From Anaerocolumna sp. AGMB13020 (GTDB lineage: Bacteria > Bacillota > Clostridia > Lachnospirales > Lachnospiraceae): a stretch of DNA of 64,000 bases. Below, one piece after another: positions 36,325-44,281 of the stretch (position 1 is the first letter of the stretch; each line of letters opens with the position of its first letter). The stretch spans positions 2,664,001 through 2,728,000 of the forward strand of contig NZ_CP136910.1 of assembly GCF_033100115.1 (NCBI RefSeq), written 5' to 3'. Both the position numbers and the translations under genes were made by a program. The notes beneath the pieces are model-generated. The model had not been told where the DNA came from and ran no database searches. It worked only from the letters and a program-made list of their open reading frames with translations.

Positions 36325-36352
36325 ATTATACACCAATTTGCTCAAAAGTCAA
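36325..36352 (-). promoter_or_regulatory. Promoter of the riboswitch-controlled operon
   Basis: Minus strand TTGACT (36347-36352), 16-base spacer, TATAAT (36325-36330). This gives about 100 nt of leader before the aptamer. Confidence 0.8.
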
Positions 36353-36403
36353 ATTATTAATACACAATTTTACAGAATAGTTAAATTTTATTTAACCGCA
36401 GTC

Positions 36404-37141
36404 TTATAAAGACAGACCGCCGTCAATTACAATTGTCTGACCTACGATATACCTGGAGATATCCTGACACAAGAAGTATGCAAGCTCTGCAACCTCCTCC
36501 GCTTCACAGAATCTCTTTGCAGGTACCTGCTGTTTGTAGGCTTCTGCTGCATCTCCTAAGGTATCCAGCATATCTGTTATAATAATTCCAGGTGCTATTG
36601 CATTGACACTGATGTTATTTGCAATAAGCTCTGTACCAAGTACCTTGGTAAAGGCTGCAACTCCTGCTTTAGAGGCAGTATAGCTATAGGAGGCTGGAAG
36701 CATCTTAACGGCTGCAAGTGAACTGATATTAACGATTTTACCGGAGTTCTGTTTGATCATATGGGGTGCTACCAGCTGGCACAGATTGAACATACCGGTC
36801 AGGTTGGTATTTATTACATCACTCCATTCGCTGTCTGTCATTCCGGTTATGGTATTATAACGTACAATGCCTGCATTATTAACCAAAATATCGATTTTTC
36901 CAAGCTTTTCGATTGTAAAGTCTACCAGAGCCTCAAGTTCTTCTCTTTTTGCCACATCACAACGGAAAATATATGCCTTTCTTCCAAAACTCTTAATTTC
37001 TTCCTGTACTTTAAGGGCGGATTCTTCATTGCTTACGTAATTGATAACTACATCTGCACCTTCTTTTGCGAGCTTTACTGCTATCGCTCTGCCAATACCT
37101 CTGGATGCTCCTGTTACTAATGCTACCTTTCCTTCTAACAT
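36404..37141 (-). CDS. Short-chain dehydrogenase/reductase (FabG-like)
   Basis: 245 residues, classical SDR. Cofactor loop TGASRGIGRAIA, NNAG in ILVNNAGIV, catalytic Ser in NISSLAAV, and Tyr-x3-Lys in YSYTASKAG. The C-terminus ends IVGQTIVIDGGLSL. The absence of an acidic residue after the second strand (NYVSNEES) suggests NADP(H). It is not next to fatty-acid genes; it closes an operon with a ThDP enzyme and a GAF protein, so it may reduce the product of that enzyme. GGAGG is 7 bases before the ATG. Confidence 0.92.
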   Translation of the reverse strand: MLEGKVALVTGASRGIGRAIAVKLAKEGADVVINYVSNEESALKVQEEIKSFGRKAYIFRCDVAKREELEALVDFTIEKLGKIDILVNNAGIVRYNTITGMTDSEWSDVINTNLTGMFNLCQLVAPHMIKQNSGKIVNISSLAAVKMLPASYSYTASKAGVAAFTKVLGTELIANNISVNAIAPGIIITDMLDTLGDAAEAYKQQVPAKRFCEAEEVAELAYFLCQDISRYIVGQTIVIDGGLSL

Positions 37142-37176
37142 ATCATGTCCTCCTTAAGCATATTGTTTTATTTATA

Positions 37177-38805
37177 TTAATTGTGTTTCTGTAATGCTTT
37201 CAGTCTGTCTCCGTTTGGTGCAGGTTCACTGCCGTCTGTAATTAGCTCTACGACCACAGGGCCCTCCGCTTCCCGCAAGAATTCCGGAAGCTCCTTTATC
37301 TGACTATTCTCGCTAATAACCATTGTCTTTAGGCCACAGGCAGCCATCATATCAGCTATGCTGATTCTCTTCTGGCAAAAACCATTAACTACTCTTTCAA
37401 ACAGGAACTTATGTCCATGTTCTACAAATCCTAACATAGCATTATTAATAATAAAGTAAACAATGGGTAATTCATATTCTGCTGCAGTCAGTACTTCCAT
37501 TCCATTCATAAAGAAGTCTCCGTCACCGGCAAATACAGCAACGCTTCGCCCCGGATAGGCTGCTTGCACACCGACTGCACCACCAATTGCAGAACCCATG
37601 GCAGCATAATTTAAATTGGTCTCAAAGTCTCCGCCTTCCGGTATAGAAAGATATTTAAAGGCATAATTCATAAATTCGCCCATATCTGCCATATAATAAG
37701 TATCCTTAGGCATATATTCCGGTAGCTGTTCCATAAACTCCTTAAGGCTTACACCCGTATTTACTTTCTCTACCGGATTATTGATTGCTGTTCTCTCAAA
37801 GCCTGTCTGCCCTGCTGCTTTGGTATTCTGTATAATATAAGGTAAAGCTACCTCTAAATCAGCACAAAGCTTAACATCCGTCTTATAGACTTTTCCAAGC
37901 TCTTTTATATCCCAGTCAATGTGAATAACCTTCTTCCCCTCTGTTAAGGCTTTACTGAAGTTATTGGTTGCATTCTCTCCCAAACTGGTTCCAAGGATGA
38001 GCAGGCAGTCAACAGAAGGGTCATTTACGTAAGCAGAGGCGGCATCTGTGCTTGCAAAACCATAGTTCCCAAGATTCAGCGGGAAATCATTTGATACCAC
38101 ACCTTTACCTTCTGGTGTTGTGATAACCGGCCATTGCAGGTGCTTACTTATTTCTTTTACAAGTTCTGATTTTCCTCTTGCGCCTTTACCTGCCAGGATG
38201 AGTCCTTTCCCTGATTCCTCTATTACCTTGCAGGCTTCTTCTAAACTCTTATTGTCATCTGATGCTGAAACATATGCTGTTGCTGTAAAATCCGGAACTT
38301 CCCCGGGCAGGCTGGCAAGCTGAATATCGATGGGAACAGATAAAAATACAGGACCCATGGGAACTGTTAAAGCTGTCTTTACAGCCAGTTCCAGTTCTTT
38401 CATTACATCCTCTTCTTTTAATACCGTCTTACTGTATTTTGTAATTGGTCTGAGAATCTCTTCCGTATTAAGTTCCTGGATGGCCCCTTTCCCTATCTGC
38501 CATCTGTGAACATAACCAGTAAGGAACAGAACAGGCGCTTTGGCCCTGAATGCATCTCCCACACCGTTCATCATATTGTTTGCTCCGACACCGCCGGCAC
38601 CCATACAAACCGCAAGCTTTCCGCTGACGCTGGCATATCTGGCGGCCATATAAGCTGCACCGCCTTCGTTCTTGGCAACAATAGGTTTAATTGAAACGTC
38701 GTTTAATGCATCAAAAAGCGGACTGATTGTACCTGCTGGTATGCCGAATATATAGTCCACTCCTGCTTTTTTCAAGAATTCCAAAATCCCGTTAGCTATC
38801 CTCAT
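37177..38805 (-). CDS. Thiamine-diphosphate-dependent enzyme (acetolactate synthase/decarboxylase superfamily)
   Basis: 542 residues. The N-terminal PYR domain contains the activating Glu in AKNEGGAAYMA. The central domain has GKGLILAGKGARG. The C-terminal PP domain has the ThDP/Mg motif AGDGDFFMNGMEVLTAAEYELPIVYFIINN (GDG...NN). The superfamily includes acetolactate synthase, pyruvate and benzoylformate decarboxylases and acyloin-forming lyases. I cannot choose among them. There is no ilvN-type small subunit nearby, so a branched-chain biosynthetic role is unlikely. It is preceded at 18 bases by the GAF gene and followed by the SDR gene. Confidence 0.88.
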   Translation of the reverse strand: MRIANGILEFLKKAGVDYIFGIPAGTISPLFDALNDVSIKPIVAKNEGGAAYMAARYASVSGKLAVCMGAGGVGANNMMNGVGDAFRAKAPVLFLTGYVHRWQIGKGAIQELNTEEILRPITKYSKTVLKEEDVMKELELAVKTALTVPMGPVFLSVPIDIQLASLPGEVPDFTATAYVSASDDNKSLEEACKVIEESGKGLILAGKGARGKSELVKEISKHLQWPVITTPEGKGVVSNDFPLNLGNYGFASTDAASAYVNDPSVDCLLILGTSLGENATNNFSKALTEGKKVIHIDWDIKELGKVYKTDVKLCADLEVALPYIIQNTKAAGQTGFERTAINNPVEKVNTGVSLKEFMEQLPEYMPKDTYYMADMGEFMNYAFKYLSIPEGGDFETNLNYAAMGSAIGGAVGVQAAYPGRSVAVFAGDGDFFMNGMEVLTAAEYELPIVYFIINNAMLGFVEHGHKFLFERVVNGFCQKRISIADMMAACGLKTMVISENSQIKELPEFLREAEGPVVVELITDGSEPAPNGDRLKALQKHN

Positions 38806-38823
38806 TTGTAACTCCCCTTATAA

Positions 38824-39258
38824 TTAATATTGATTTTTTAAGTAGTCATCTGCCAATTTACTGCAAGTCTCCATTTCCTCTTTGGTAAACTGGTGGTATT
38901 TTCCGATAGAAGCTATGCAGATTATGGCCTTCACCTCATCCTCTCTTACAACCGGAATTATCATAATACTATCAATTCCAAAAAGAAAAAAAGCATCCGC
39001 TGATCTGGTGTCATTTTTGGTGTCATAGATTTCAATCGGCTGCTTTTTGGTCGTAATCTCCCTTAATATGAAGGTATCCTTAACATATACGGGATTCTGT
39101 CCATGTACTGTTTTCCATTTTTCAATTCCAAGTATATCCGTCTGTGTTTTGTAAAAGGGCTTCAGGCGGCCTTCTTCTATCCTGTGATAGCCGATATCCT
39201 CTACCGTTGTTACTTCTGAAATTTTTTGAAATAATTCCTCCAGAATTGTTACTTCCAT
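38824..39258 (-). CDS. GAF domain protein
   Basis: 144 residues, a single GAF domain: VEDIGYHRIEEGRLKPFY, then VKDTFILREITTKKQPIEIYD and FLFGIDSIMIIPVVREDEVKAIICIASIGKYHQFTKEEMETCSKLADDYL. There is no output domain. It may bind a small ligand and act with, or regulate, the ThDP enzyme and SDR encoded just downstream. AAGGAAG precedes the ATG. Confidence 0.85.
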   Translation of the reverse strand: MEVTILEELFQKISEVTTVEDIGYHRIEEGRLKPFYKTQTDILGIEKWKTVHGQNPVYVKDTFILREITTKKQPIEIYDTKNDTRSADAFFLFGIDSIMIIPVVREDEVKAIICIASIGKYHQFTKEEMETCSKLADDYLKNQY

Positions 39259-39408
39259 CCTTATCTTCCTTTCTGAATCTTTTGTAGTGTTTAAGTATTA
39301 CTAAAGCTAATTTATAAAACTGTATTTATAATCTGTCTTAATAGTAAAATAAATACAGATTTTACCTTTTTTGTTAATTTTTATTATCAATTAATACTAT
39401 TTTATTCC

Positions 39409-39436
39409 ATTATAACACATTGTACTAACTTTTCAA
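39409..39436 (-). promoter_or_regulatory. Promoter of the GAF-ThDP-SDR operon
   Basis: Minus strand TTGAAA (39431-39436), 16-base spacer, TATAAT (39409-39414). It leaves an AT-rich leader of about 145 nt. Confidence 0.75.
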
Positions 39437-39586
39437 ATAGTTCTTCCAAACTAATTTATAAAATTCTGGTACAGCATATTATCCATTTATCCGATTTACT
39501 CCTAAGCGCTGTATTTCTGCTAGAACCCTTCATTCTCTCTGCCTTGTTTTTAGCTTCTCCACTACTGAGAAAAGCATGCATCCTTT

Positions 39587-39629
39587 CAAAAAAGGACTGC
39601 TGTAATCTTTCACAGCAGTCCTTTTTTTC
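39587..39629. terminator. Bidirectional terminator after the VOC gene
   Basis: AAAAAAGGACTGCTGT pairs with ACAGCAGTCCTTTTTT around a short loop, with A and T tracts outside. Confidence 0.93.
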
Positions 39630-39638
39630 TTACATTTT

Positions 39639-40031
39639 TTATTTTATATTTATTACATTGTTGTTGTCATCTGTTACATACGTTCCTTTCGACATATCCA
39701 ATATGATGTATTCATTCTCCCATCTGTCTTTTATGACCGCACATTTCCCAATGGGAATATCAAAAGGACCATCTTTGACCATACCTCCTGCTTTAAGAAT
39801 TTGTTCAATTGCCTCTGATACAGAATCTACGCAAAAATCGACATCCCTCCTTTTTCTTTCTGTCTGAAGGACAAATTCTGTAATACCTTCCTCCATTCCT
39901 AATCCAACCATTTTCTCCGTCCGCCATAACAATTTTAGACCCATGCCGTCACAGTAATACTTCATGCCCTCATCCAGATCAGAAACATATAGCTCTATGC
40001 AATCCACATTCTTTAATAATGCTGACTTCAT
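39639..40031 (-). CDS. VOC-superfamily (glyoxalase-fold) protein
   Basis: About 130 residues from ATG 40031, which has GAGGAG 6 bases upstream; ATG 40091 adds a non-conserved charged tail. Two beta-alpha-beta-beta-beta modules are visible: VDCIELYVSDLDEGMKYYCDGMGLKLLW and VDFCVDSVSEAIEQILKAGG..KCAVIKDRWENEYIILDMS. Family members bind metal or act as small-molecule binding or resistance proteins; I see no diagnostic set of metal ligands, so the function is open. Confidence 0.82.
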   Translation of the reverse strand: MKSALLKNVDCIELYVSDLDEGMKYYCDGMGLKLLWRTEKMVGLGMEEGITEFVLQTERKRRDVDFCVDSVSEAIEQILKAGGMVKDGPFDIPIGKCAVIKDRWENEYIILDMSKGTYVTDDNNNVINIK

Positions 40032-40199
40032 CTTCTTCTCCTCATTTACAGCTGTACCTGTATCTTTCCCAACTGCCTGTTTTTTATGCATTATAGCAGA
40101 GAGAAGGCGACATCTGTATGTCTTATTCGAAAATTTAAAAAGCTCGTTCTATATCCAATCCAGCTTTATACTTGATAACAAATTTTTATTGCATTAAAG

Positions 40200-40650
40200 T
40201 TAAGTTTACAAAAAGGGACAAAGGCGAGGAATAAATTTACTATTTAAAGTAGGATTTAGTCAGAAGATAAAGAAATGGAATAGTTGAAGAATCTGAGCAA
40301 CGACCATTGATTATATTGAGTGAAATTTAGATGGTAAGATTTACTACGAAGAAGCCGCTAAAATTGCAAGTTATGAATGTATTGCGTGATTTGATTTTAC
40401 AAGGCGATATTGTTTTTTGTGATGTCAACTTGTTATTCTTCTGCTTACAGGTATGTGCGGCATCCGTTTTTTATGGGCTTTTCACAGATTGAAAAAGGAA
40501 ACTGCTTGTGCCGGACTGGAGGTTCCACCCTATGGAGTCAAGGTGCAATTATGGGGTCGTAGCGGTTCTACTTTCCATAATTGTAACGCAGAATATCACA
40601 AAGTGGGGTATCCAGAACGGTACAATGAGTTTTTAAACACACCCTAAGCT
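40200..40650 (+). pseudogene. Possible decayed coding remnant
   Basis: Plus-strand frames contain stretches with protein-like composition interrupted by stops: DGKIYYEEAAKIASYECIA, and at 40453-40647 a 64-codon frame with LEVPPYGVKVQLWGRSGSTFHNCNAEYHK. No start has a good ribosome binding site and I recognise no family. It may be the remains of an old accessory gene. Confidence 0.3.
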
Positions 40651-40670
40651 TATAAATACATTTATAAGCT
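40647..40670. repeat. Perfect 11-bp palindrome at the end of the zinc-ribbon gene
   Basis: AGCTTATAAAT and ATTTATAAGCT separated by 2 bases, overlapping the stop codon of the small zinc-ribbon gene. There is no T tract. Confidence 0.6.
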
Positions 40671-40847
40671 GTTAACAGTTGCTACTTTTTTATTTCTGCA
40701 TCTCTTGCATACTGTTGTTTTGCTTCCGTCTCCGGCAATAACCGGATATAAAACCTTGATCCTTGTAGTCTTACACAAGGGACAGGTTCCTCTTCCTCTG
40801 GAAGGGAGATTTCTTAATGTTTTACCTCTGTGGGGTTTTAATGCCAT
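40662..40847 (-). CDS. Small basic zinc-ribbon-like protein
   Basis: 61 residues with AAGGA before the ATG. It is strongly basic at the N-terminus (MALKPHRGKTLRNLPSRGRG), followed by CPLC and, 24 residues later, CKRC: four cysteines placed like a zinc ribbon. The length and charge suggest an RNA- or ribosome-associated protein. I do not know the family name. Confidence 0.7.
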   Translation of the reverse strand: MALKPHRGKTLRNLPSRGRGTCPLCKTTRIKVLYPVIAGDGSKTTVCKRCRNKKVATVNSL

Positions 40848-41012
40848 GTAGGTGTTCCTTTCTTTTTAACCGTTTAATATCCAGTGCAGGCTAAAATAGA
40901 TAACTGGTTTCTTAGACCCGCGAATAATGTCAATTATGTTAGCCTTACTGGTTTCTATCTTCCGATTATAAAGATTTTCACATGGGATTGCTATTACCAG
41001 AACTGTTCTGTA

Positions 41013-41294
41013 TCAAACTTGAGCACGCCTCTTCTCTTCGCATAAGATTCGCCGGATGCTTTGTTCGGAAAGAAAGAATTCCTCTGATAATTCTTCCACT
41101 GACCGTCCTGTCAGGTACTTTTGATATATTTCTCTGTTTCTCGTCTTAAGCATTTTTTTAGAACCGCTCTTTTCACCCCAGGATTTTTTATCTCCTTCTT
41201 TACAGGGTATATATAGATAGTCTCCACTGACATATTGTTGTATTATTTCAATGATTTCCTCAGGCAGCACTTCCTGGGCTTTAATATATTTCAT
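41013..41294 (-). CDS. CD3324-family HTH protein
   Basis: 93 residues from ATG 41294 with GAGGAG at 8 bases. The sequence KYIKAQEVLPEEIIEIIQQYVSGDYLYIPCKEGDKKSWGEKSGSKKMLKTRNREIYQKYLTGRSVEELSEEFFLSEQSIRRIL fits the small clostridial CD3324 family, whose C-terminal half is a Mor/sigma-type helix-turn-helix. Its role is unknown. It is preceded at 50 bases by a terminator that ends a long leader, so it is probably controlled by attenuation. Confidence 0.8.
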   Translation of the reverse strand: MKYIKAQEVLPEEIIEIIQQYVSGDYLYIPCKEGDKKSWGEKSGSKKMLKTRNREIYQKYLTGRSVEELSEEFFLSEQSIRRILCEEKRRAQV

Positions 41295-41343
41295 AAACTT
41301 TGCTCCTCTAATCATGTTTTTAAGTTAGATGAAGCAAAGACCA

Positions 41344-41371
41344 TAAAAAAAGCAGCAGGCTAACCTGCTGC
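41344..41371 (-). terminator. Leader terminator before the CD3324-like gene
   Basis: GCAGCAGG/CCTGCTGC, an 8-bp GC stem with a 4-base loop, followed by T7 on the minus strand. It lies between the promoter and the gene. Confidence 0.92.
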
Positions 41372-41640
41372 AATAAGATTTCAAAGAAATCCTTACCTGA
41401 AATTGAAAGAAATCGATGAAAAGGTACACCAAGAAAACCACCGCCTGCTGCCTGTGATTTATCCTGCTATAGCTTAACATCGACTACTTAAAATTTCAGA
41501 TCTCCGAGCAAAGCATCGCCGATTCACTAATTTGTGGTCTCTGCGCGGAGATACGTTTGCGATCTACTGCCTTTAAAGATTTCATAAGGATTCCCTTCTA
41601 AGGTAATTCATACCGTAAGTTTCATAATAATAGTTACATC
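41372..41640 (-). promoter_or_regulatory. Attenuator-like leader RNA
   Basis: A leader of about 290 nt that carries a possible 29-codon peptide, a 7-bp stem ATCTCCG/CGGAGAT, a hairpin AAGATTTC/GAAATC near 41378-41398, and at 41444-41451 a second copy of GCAGCAGG (minus strand). That copy could pair with the terminator's CCTGCTGC arm and so prevent termination. Confidence 0.55.
41496..41585 (-). CDS. Possible 29-residue leader peptide
   Basis: ATG 41585 with AAGGGA 6 bases upstream; residues begin MKSLKAVDRKRISAQ and end CSEI. It ends before the alternative GCAGCAGG arm. Its position, ribosome binding site and small size suit a sensor of translation in an attenuator, but it could be chance. 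Confidence 0.4.
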   Translation of the reverse strand: MKSLKAVDRKRISAQRPQISESAMLCSEI

Positions 41641-41652
41641 TATTATAGCAAA

Positions 41653-41682
41653 TAAATACCAAATGGCAATATCAAAAACAAT
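41653..41682 (-). promoter_or_regulatory. Promoter of the attenuator leader
   Basis: Minus strand TTGCCA, about 16 bases, TATAAT. It lies in the spacer between the chemoreceptor stop and the leader. Confidence 0.65.
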
Positions 41683-41757
41683 TCGGTATTGTTTATGATA
41701 AATAACCCATACACAGTAGCCGTATAAAGGAATTATTTATAAATACAGATAAGTTTA

Positions 41758-43458
41758 TTAAACCTTAAAACGGCCAACAGCATTCTTCAGTTTTTCAGCA
41801 CTATTACTGCTTCGCAGCATCTGCCCCTTTACTTCATCTGTCTGGGCTGCTATATTTATAATCTTCTGAGAAATATCCTCTGTTCCTGTAGCTCCCTCAT
41901 TAACAGTCTTAGCTACATCCCCCATAGCTTTTACAATACCGTCTACAGTAGCCGACAGTTCTTCGGCGGTAGCACTGAAATCTGTGACAAGTTCATCCAT
42001 TTCAGACGCATCACTCTGGTATTGTTCACTGATATCATTAAAGGACTGATAATCGTGCATTACTCTGGTATCTATGTACTCCATGATATTCCTTGAATTA
42101 TCCGATAAACCATTAACAGAAGCGACCACTTCTGCAGTTACCTTTTGTATTTCTGTTACTGTTTTTTGGGAATCCTCTGCCAGCTTTCGGATTTCATCCG
42201 CTACCACAGCAAAGCCTTTTCCGGATTCACCCGCTCTGGCAGCTTCAATTGCTGCATTGAGAGCAAGTAGATTTGTTTGAGAGGATATCTGTAAGATTGC
42301 GTTTGATAAAATTCCAATCTGGTCTACAGCCTTGGATTGCTGCAACGCGATTTCCAGCTTCTCTTTTGAACCGGCATATATTTCTTTTGCAAGATTTTGT
42401 GATTTTAATAAGTCATTTTTTATCTCAACAGCCTTTTTGCTGTTTCTATTAGCCATTTCGGCACCATTTTGCGCTTTAGCTGCCATGGATTCAATCGCAG
42501 ATTCCATATCAGAAGAGAAAGCGTTTACTTCTTCTGCCGTAGCAGCAGTTTCCTCCATTCCTGCCGATACCTCTTCTGTAGCTGCAGAAATTTCTTCTGT
42601 ACTGCTACTTAATTCCAATACACTTTTATTTACAGAAATCACTGCATTTTCCACATTCTTAGATTCAGATACGACTTCAAGAAAAGAATTCTTGATACTG
42701 CTTAGAAATTTGTTAAGGGCGATGGACATAAAAGCAACTTCATCCTTCCCTTTCACAGGGAATACGTAGGTCAGATCATTATTTTCCTCGGCAGCAATCA
42801 ATCCTTTTTTTAGCAAGTTAATAGAGCCCAGTATGCTGATACACAAATAAATAATTATTATTATGCCTAAAACAAAGGTTACACTAAATAAAATCACTAC
42901 ATAAGTAAGGGTTCTGTTAACCGCTTGATATGTTTGATTGCTTGAATTATCTGCATAATCAGAATTATAATTGATCAGGGCAAGGGTCGAATTATTCGCT
43001 GCAGTCCAGTTTGAATAAACATCCTGGAATTCCCCCCAGGCTTTTTCATTTTCATTGGACAAGCCAAGCTGGACGATTTCAGGTTCGTACTCCATAAAAG
43101 TGCTCCAGTTATCCTTAAATTCCTGCAGTATCTGTCGATCTTCCTCATTGCTTACGAGAGAGGTTTCATATAGCTCGGTATGTTCATCTATCTGTACAAG
43201 CAGTTGATCTAATTCTGTTTTAATATCTTTTAATCTGCTTTCATCTGTTTCAAGTATTATCTGTTCAATCAATCTTGGCACATCGGATATGGCACCATTC
43301 ATCCATCCCATATTCTTCATGCTGGGTACCGACATGGTGCGGACATCATTAGAATTCTTGTAGATGGTGCCCAGCCCTAAATATGTAACAATACCTGAGA
43401 GTGCAAACAAAAATAAAATCAAAGAAAATCCACCAATTAGCTTCGCCTTAATGCTCAT
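41758..43458 (-). CDS. Methyl-accepting chemotaxis protein with four-helix-bundle sensor
   Basis: 566 residues with GGAGG 7 bases before the ATG. Transmembrane helix 1 (about 10-30), a helical sensor (about 35-185, 4HB_MCP type, with [16 protein letters not shown]), transmembrane helix 2 ([23 protein letters not shown]), HAMP, then the signalling domain with [43 protein letters not shown]. It ends [11 protein letters not shown]. It signals to CheA/CheW; the ligand is unknown. Confidence 0.93.
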   Translation of the reverse strand: MSIKAKLIGGFSLILFLFALSGIVTYLGLGTIYKNSNDVRTMSVPSMKNMGWMNGAISDVPRLIEQIILETDESRLKDIKTELDQLLVQIDEHTELYETSLVSNEEDRQILQEFKDNWSTFMEYEPEIVQLGLSNENEKAWGEFQDVYSNWTAANNSTLALINYNSDYADNSSNQTYQAVNRTLTYVVILFSVTFVLGIIIIIYLCISILGSINLLKKGLIAAEENNDLTYVFPVKGKDEVAFMSIALNKFLSSIKNSFLEVVSESKNVENAVISVNKSVLELSSSTEEISAATEEVSAGMEETAATAEEVNAFSSDMESAIESMAAKAQNGAEMANRNSKKAVEIKNDLLKSQNLAKEIYAGSKEKLEIALQQSKAVDQIGILSNAILQISSQTNLLALNAAIEAARAGESGKGFAVVADEIRKLAEDSQKTVTEIQKVTAEVVASVNGLSDNSRNIMEYIDTRVMHDYQSFNDISEQYQSDASEMDELVTDFSATAEELSATVDGIVKAMGDVAKTVNEGATGTEDISQKIINIAAQTDEVKGQMLRSSNSAEKLKNAVGRFKV

Positions 43459-43747
43459 AAAGTTACCTCCGACCTATTCAATTATATTAATTCTTCGTTA
43501 ACCCTCCAAAGTAACCTCTCTCATTTGTAGTGGATTGTCTTTTGTCCAGATTAAGAGCAAAAAAATTACCTCATAACCCAAAAAAGGCTCATGTTAAAAA
43601 GTGGGTAACAGCATAAATGAATAATTTTAATCCAGAGAGCTTTTTCACATTTTAAACAGAACCATAAAAGCAGAATAACTACTACATATGAAGTTGTAAT
43701 TTGTGATAATAAGTATTTATTTGGCGTATCACGTCGAATTAGACAAT

Positions 43748-43776
43748 ATTTTATCATTAAGTTTTTCGAAAGTCAA
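43748..43776 (-). promoter_or_regulatory. Promoter of the 4HB chemoreceptor
   Basis: Minus strand TTGACT (43771-43776), 17-base spacer, TAAAAT (43748-43753). It implies an unusually long leader of about 280 nt, in which I see no known riboswitch. Confidence 0.75.
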
Positions 43777-43789
43777 TTCACGTTTTTGA

Positions 43790-44130
43790 TAAAATCAGTA
43801 AGGTTTTTTCGATAAAACTAACAAGATTTTTTTGGAAAAACCAGCATGATTTCTTTGATAAAAACCAACATGATTTCTTTGATAAAAACCAGCATGATTT
43901 CTTTGATAAAAACCAGCATTTCTTTGATAAAAACCAGCATGATTTCTTTGATAAAAACCAGCATGATTTCTTTGATAAAAACCAACATGATTTCTTTGAT
44001 AAAAACCAGCATGATTTCTTTGATAAAAACCAGCATTTCTTTGATAAAAACCAGCATGATTTCTTTGATAAAAACCAGCATGATTTCTTTGATAAAAACC
44101 AGCATGATTTTTTTTGGTAAGACCCGTAAG
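43790..44130. repeat. 24-bp tandem minisatellite
   Basis: Core 43845-44108 has about 12 near-identical units (TTCTTTGATAAAAACCAGCA plus TGAT), most 24 bp and two of 21 bp lacking TGAT-equivalent bases. Degenerate units continue on each side. Every length is a multiple of 3, so all repeat frames stay open: MLVFIKEI, YQRNHAGF and KKSCWFLS on the minus strand, SLIKTSMI on the plus strand. No ribosome binding site supports translation. Confidence 0.95.
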
Positions 44131-44203
44131 AATTATTTCGCAAATGGAGCCTTTCTTCAGATAAGGAGACAGCGAGATTAAGATATGAAAAATAACCAAA
44201 ACA

Positions 44204-44242
44204 GTCTCTATGAACAGTAATAAAACACTGTCGCATAGAGAC
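44204..44242 (-). terminator. Terminator after the ABC exporter operon
   Basis: GTCTCTATG pairs with CATAGAGAC, and an inner ACAGT/ACTGT stem continues the hairpin. The minus strand continues TGTTTTGG. Confidence 0.7.
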
Positions 44243-44281
44243 CGAAGCAGGTGCTTTTTAAGCAGAAAGCAGTTACTGAAA

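Noticed and set aside
41372..41640. 6S RNA, T-box or other known structured RNA
   Set aside because: No T-box TGGNACCGCG sequence or other hallmark was found; gene order and competing arms fit an attenuator leader better.
43566..43757. 63-codon frame in the leader of the 4HB chemoreceptor
   Set aside because: It begins at a TTG next to the -10 element, so it could not be translated from that promoter.
43790..44130. CRISPR array
   Set aside because: Units are contiguous with no unique spacers and no cas genes are near.
43818..44236. Repeat-encoded frames MLVFIKEI, YQRNHAGF, KKSCWFLS
   Set aside because: All arise from the same minisatellite in different frames; none has a ribosome binding site.
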